A stretch of 64,000 nt of DNA from Modestobacter altitudinis (GTDB lineage: Bacteria > Actinomycetota > Actinomycetes > Mycobacteriales > Geodermatophilaceae): NCBI RefSeq assembly GCF_005930475.1, contig NZ_SJEW01000010.1, positions 33,106 through 97,105 of the forward strand. The letters are read 5' to 3'. Positions 61,350 to 64,000 of the stretch are shown piece by piece (within the stretch, counting starts at the first letter, position 1; every line of letters starts with the position of its first letter). A program made the translations under genes and the position numbers. The notes under the pieces were generated by a model. It saw nothing but the letters and a program-made list of their open reading frames with translations. It did not search any database and was not told where the DNA came from.

Positions 61350-61832
61350 CTAGATCCGCAGGAGGCAGAGGTCGGAGAGCTCGGGTGGTCGGAGCGCGTC
61401 GGACGAGATCGCCGACGCCCTTCGGAGGCGCGCCAACGCAGGACCCGCCAGGGCGGACGGCGAGACCCGCCGCACGACCAACGCCCCACCGAGCACGGCG
61501 AGTCCGACGAGGAGAACCGCGAGGCAGACGGCGAGAGCGTGAGCCGAGGCGTGGGAGGAGCTACCGGTGCCGGCTGCGCTCGAGTCGACGGACTCCGCGG
61601 CGGGGGACGCATGCCCAGCGCCAGCGTGCGTAGCGCTGGCGACCGGCGACAAGGCGGGGCTTGTCACCATGTGAACGCCTGCGGTCATCGACGAGTCCGA
61701 CATCGGGCCCGTGTCCGCGTGAGCGACGGTGGGGCCGGCCGCCACGCACTGCAGTCCGTGCATGCTGAACACCGCGGCCAGCACGACCAGGACCCACCAC
61801 GGCCCGGTGCGCGGGACTCCCCCTCTCCTCAC
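61350..61832 (-). CDS. DUF6153-type membrane protein
   Basis: 160 residues. A first helix (WWVLVVLAAVFSMHGLQC) with His and Cys, a His/Met-containing loop (GVHMVTSP; THAGAGHAS) and a second helix (LAVCLAVLLVGLAVLGGALV), tail basic. Matches DUF6153 proteins found beside DUF305 and copper genes in actinobacteria. Its start is 11 bases from a perfect TACTACG repeat. Confidence 0.78.
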   Translation of the reverse strand: MRRGGVPRTGPWWVLVVLAAVFSMHGLQCVAAGPTVAHADTGPMSDSSMTAGVHMVTSPALSPVASATHAGAGHASPAAESVDSSAAGTGSSSHASAHALAVCLAVLLVGLAVLGGALVVRRVSPSALAGPALARLRRASAISSDALRPPELSDLCLLRI

Positions 61833-61842
61833 TCCACGAGAT

Positions 61843-61859
61843 TACTACGCCTCGTAGTA
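61843..61859. promoter_or_regulatory. TACTA/TAGTA-type operator candidate (3)
   Basis: TACTACG-CCT-CGTAGTA, perfect seven-base arms and a three-base centre, directly before the DUF6153 start. BlaI/CopY-class operators have this form. Confidence 0.65.
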
Positions 61860-61893
61860 TCGGCTCGTCCGGCACATGCCGGGACTCGTACGA

Positions 61894-62952
61894 TCAGGGA
61901 AGGACCCGACGGGCGCCCGCGTAACCAGCCATGTCGACGCTGCTCACCTTCACCGGGTCACCGAACGTCGACGCGTGCACCATCCGGCCACCGCCGATGT
62001 AGATGCCGATGTGGCTGACCGGGCTGTAGAAGTACACGAGGTCGCCTGGCCGGATGTCCGCCCGACTCACCGGTTGCCCCATCGTCGCCTGCATCGCGCT
62101 GGAGTGCGGGAGTGCGACGCCGGCCGCGGCGAAGGCGTACTGCGTCAGGCCGGAACAGTCGAAGGCATCCGGCCCGGCAGCGGCCCAGACGTACGGGTCG
62201 CCGACCTGCGCCAGTGCCGTGTCGAGGACCGCCTGAACCGTCGCACTGTCCGCCTCCACCGTCCCGACGCTCGGGGGTGCCAGGGTCTGTCCGCCGTGCG
62301 CCACGTCTGCCCGCGTCTGCTCCTCGGCTGTCAGCAGGGCGTACTGCGCCTGGTAATCCGCGATCTCCCCCTGCAATTCCTCTTGCTGCGAAGCGACCCG
62401 CCTCACCTGCTGCTGCGCGTCCAGCGCGGCACTCTCGGCCGCTGCCCGCGCTTGCTCGGCTGCGCTCCGCGCTTCTGCCACACGAGCCAGGACGTCGTTG
62501 TGGTGATCGGCGATGGAGTTGAGGAGGGCCACCCGGTCGAGGAACTCCTCGGCTGACGAGCTGGTCATGAAAGCCTGCAGGGAGCCGAGCCCATCGCCGG
62601 TGAAGGCCGCCTGCGCGACGGAGCTCAGCTCGTCCTGCAGCTCGGCCGCTCGGGCCTCGGCCTGAGCGACCTGTGCGTCCGCGGTCGCGACCGCTGTCTG
62701 CTGGCTGGAGAGCGTCTCGCGCGCCTCGTTGTAGTCCTCGGTGAGAACCTCGAGGTCGTGGCCTCGTTCGGTGGCCAGGGCGGCCGCTTCCTGCCCCGAC
62801 GTCGCGTCGGGCGGAGCAGCGGTGGCGGACCCAGGAGCCAGCGCGAGGAAGAGTGCGCCAGCCAAGGCGCACCCGGTGAGGGTGCGCGGAAGGCGACGGA
62901 CGCGGAGCCGGCTCAAAGGTGGTCGGGGCATGGCATTGTCGGTGGTCGCCAC
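61894..62952 (-). CDS. RipA-like NlpC/P60 peptidoglycan endopeptidase
   Basis: 352 residues from GTG 62952 (AGGAGAG upstream); ATG 62931 is an alternative. Signal peptide ending near GSATAAPPD, a long coiled coil (about residues 55-215) and an NlpC/P60 domain: AFDCSGLTQYAFAAAGVALP (catalytic Cys), VSHIGIYIGGG (catalytic His). Cleaves stem peptides during division. Separate from the copper genes. Confidence 0.93.
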   Translation of the reverse strand: MATTDNAMPRPPLSRLRVRRLPRTLTGCALAGALFLALAPGSATAAPPDATSGQEAAALATERGHDLEVLTEDYNEARETLSSQQTAVATADAQVAQAEARAAELQDELSSVAQAAFTGDGLGSLQAFMTSSSAEEFLDRVALLNSIADHHNDVLARVAEARSAAEQARAAAESAALDAQQQVRRVASQQEELQGEIADYQAQYALLTAEEQTRADVAHGGQTLAPPSVGTVEADSATVQAVLDTALAQVGDPYVWAAAGPDAFDCSGLTQYAFAAAGVALPHSSAMQATMGQPVSRADIRPGDLVYFYSPVSHIGIYIGGGRMVHASTFGDPVKVSSVDMAGYAGARRVLP

Positions 62953-63268
62953 GGCTGGCGGCTCTCCTGTCTTCCGCGGCCGCCTACCGAGTTAGCTGAC
63001 GGGTTCGGGCTGGAAGCGGCCCTACTCGTTGCCTCGCTTGCAAGGCGGACGAGATTCACCCCAGTGCTGCGGTGGGTCCCCGGTCCACGCGGCGCGTGAT
63101 TCGGCGGCGCCTGGTCGAGGTCTCCCGAGCGGGTGACGAGCTGCTCGACCCGGCGGCCTGACCTTAGAGCCGTGACCGACCTGTTACAACGACTCCTATG
63201 CGTGTCGCGTAGTTGATTCGGGATTTCATCTCCGCCACCCGCAGAGGTGCCAGCAGCGCCGGGCGAGG
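62953..63268. other. Gap between hydrolase and ArsR gene
   Basis: No gene is supported. Likely carries the hydrolase promoter. Confidence 0.4.
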
Positions 63269-63658
63269 TCAGTGGTGGTCGACCGACGACCGGTGGGACA
63301 TGTCGATCAGTCGCCGTAGGCAGTGCTCGCGCAGCGGCTCTGGAAAGCCCTCCGCAAGCCGGTAGTAGACGACCCGACCGTCCTTTCGGCTTGCGACGAA
63401 GCCGGCCGTGCGGAGCAGGCGGAGGGCGTAACTGACGCCATCCTCTGTCGCATCCAGCGCAAGGGCGAGGTCTCCGACGCACAACTCCTCGACGAGGTCC
63501 AAGGCGTAGAGGACGCGGGCCCGGGTCGGATCAGCGAGCAGACTCAGCACGCTGGTCAGCTGAGCGGTGTCTTCCCGGCCGGGCAGCCGAGTGCGAGCAC
63601 GCTCGACCCGTTCCGCGTCAACTGGGTGGGCGTGCGCTGGTGGTTCAGCCACACACAC
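63269..63658 (-). CDS. ArsR-family regulator
   Basis: 129 residues. LSLLADPTRARVLYAL, EELCVGDLALALDATEDGVS (CadC-like alpha3 with a single Cys) and a wing RKDGRVVYYRL. His-rich ends (AHAHPVDA; MSHRSSVDHH). The lone Cys and His tails suggest metal sensing, perhaps Cd/Pb (CmtR group) or Zn. Target is unknown. Confidence 0.85.
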   Translation of the reverse strand: MCVAEPPAHAHPVDAERVERARTRLPGREDTAQLTSVLSLLADPTRARVLYALDLVEELCVGDLALALDATEDGVSYALRLLRTAGFVASRKDGRVVYYRLAEGFPEPLREHCLRRLIDMSHRSSVDHH

Positions 63659-63751
63659 GAACCTACCGGGGCATCAGGAGGCCGGCAGCCGCGCGAGGCG
63701 ACCAGCCTGGGTGCGCGACCCGGTGTGCCTGCCGGGAGCCAGATGCTCGGT

Positions 63752-63861
63752 GCGACCGCCTCGACCCTGTGCACCACCGCTGCTTCGCCCGCCATGAGCT
63801 CCTCGACGTCCACACCCAGCTGGCGATCCTGCTCAACCGCGACCACTCCCCCGCCGCCTGA
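63752..63861 (+). pseudogene. Possible gene-end remnant
   Basis: Plus-strand codons with near-total G/C third positions encode CDRLDPVHHRCFARHELLDV and then HTQLAILLNRDHSPAA with a stop. The frame upstream loses coding character and a neighbouring frame takes over, so it looks like a truncated or frameshifted gene end. Confidence 0.3.
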
Positions 63862-63873
63862 CGGGGTCCTTGT

Positions 63874-64000
63874 TCAGACGACGTCGCGGCGGGTGAGGAG
63901 CAGGCCGGTCAGCGCGGTGAAGACGACGAGGAAGCCGGCGAGCACCCACGCCGCCTGCCCGCCGTCGACGATGGCCGCCACACCCGGGGTGCGCAGCTCC
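63874..64000 (-). CDS. Membrane protein C-terminus (ABC-2 permease-like), partial
   Basis: The minus-strand frame is open from the window edge to TGA 63874. It reads ELRTPGVAAIVDGGQAAWVL, a final helix (AGFLVVFTALTGLLL) and TRRDVV. A last helix followed by TRRDV is the common ending of ABC-2 type permeases. Confidence 0.6.
   Translation of the reverse strand, partial: ELRTPGVAAIVDGGQAAWVLAGFLVVFTALTGLLLTRRDVV

Noticed and set aside
63556..63846. Minus-strand frame overlapping the ArsR gene start
   Set aside because: It conflicts with the well-supported ArsR gene and shows no family features.
1..64000. tRNA, rRNA, riboswitch or CRISPR elements
   Set aside because: I looked for cloverleaf-like ends, conserved rRNA stretches and regular repeat-spacer arrays and found none I could support by eye.

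Overview
This window is high-GC DNA (by eye about 70% G+C, with strong G/C preference at third codon positions) from an actinobacterium. The evidence is a WhiB protein, an SCO6880-type conjugation protein, CsoR, DUF6153, frequent GTG/TTG starts and tightly overlapped ATGA/GTGA gene junctions. A Geodermatophilaceae-like host (Blastococcus/Geodermatophilus/Modestobacter) would fit, but that is inference only. I see no rRNA, tRNA or CRISPR array.

Layout. (1) 1-8101, minus strand: a conjugation (type IV secretion) operon encoding a regulator, a ParA-like ATPase, a small membrane protein, a membrane-anchored protein, a VirB6/TrbL-like membrane protein, SCO6880, a VirB4-like ATPase and a cell-wall hydrolase cut by the window edge. 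(2) 8350-12827: a stand-alone LigD-type DNA ligase, a small hypothetical gene, an NmtR-like sensor divergent from a P1B-4 metal ATPase with a perfect operator palindrome between them, and a decayed tyrosine integrase. Together (1) and (2) look like a degenerate integrative conjugative element. (3) 12926-24176, minus: a Tad/Flp-type secretion operon (lipoprotein, exported protein, SAF, MinD-like, CpaF, TadB, TadC, pilin-like, three TadE-like proteins, a large LysM-BTAD protein), with a prepilin peptidase on the other strand at 24435. (4) 25425-29409: a WhiB protein and an LGFP plus galactose-oxidase-like protein whose last codons were clipped by an intact IS3 element (26174-27429, AGCT duplication).

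(5) 29743-40611: metal and thiol homeostasis. A CadC/CmtR-like sensor and a CDF exporter diverge from a DsbA-VKOR-TlpA-CcdA operon. Then come SCO1 and neighbouring-gene debris, a small membrane-anchored protein, an alkaline phosphatase, a truncated IS3, a methyltransferase, an SRPBCC protein, an intact SCO1 and small membrane proteins. (6) 40714-52230: a TetR regulator, decayed fragments of a nuoN 3' end, an orphan FliL, and on the minus strand a reduced complex-I-like operon (nuoA, a NuoB/NuoD-like fusion, nuoH, J, K, L, M, N) without nuoE, F, G or I. The fusion protein carries 19 tandem His/Met/Asp-rich octapeptides, the most unusual coding feature of the window. (7) 52379-61832: a copper region with CopA, a small membrane peptide, CopZ and CsoR, a DUF305 protein with a putative cell-wall anchor next to a sortase, an 18-cysteine copper-storage-type protein, a beta-propeller lipoprotein in an operon with a second CcdA/TlpA pair, a second DUF305 lipoprotein with Met/Asp repeats, and a DUF6153 protein. 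(8) 61894-64000: a RipA-like NlpC/P60 hydrolase, an ArsR regulator and the 3' end of a membrane protein.

From about 29.7 kb onward the genes share one theme: sensing, exporting, storing or electronically using soft metals (Cu, Cd/Zn/Co) outside the cytoplasmic membrane, plus the thiol-redox machinery needed for extracytoplasmic cysteine chemistry. Several palindromes (8196, 10507, 24257, 30907, 42278, 55751, 55803, 61843) give a partial regulatory map. Gene debris (integrase, SCO1, nuoN 3' end, IS3) marks where the region has been rearranged.
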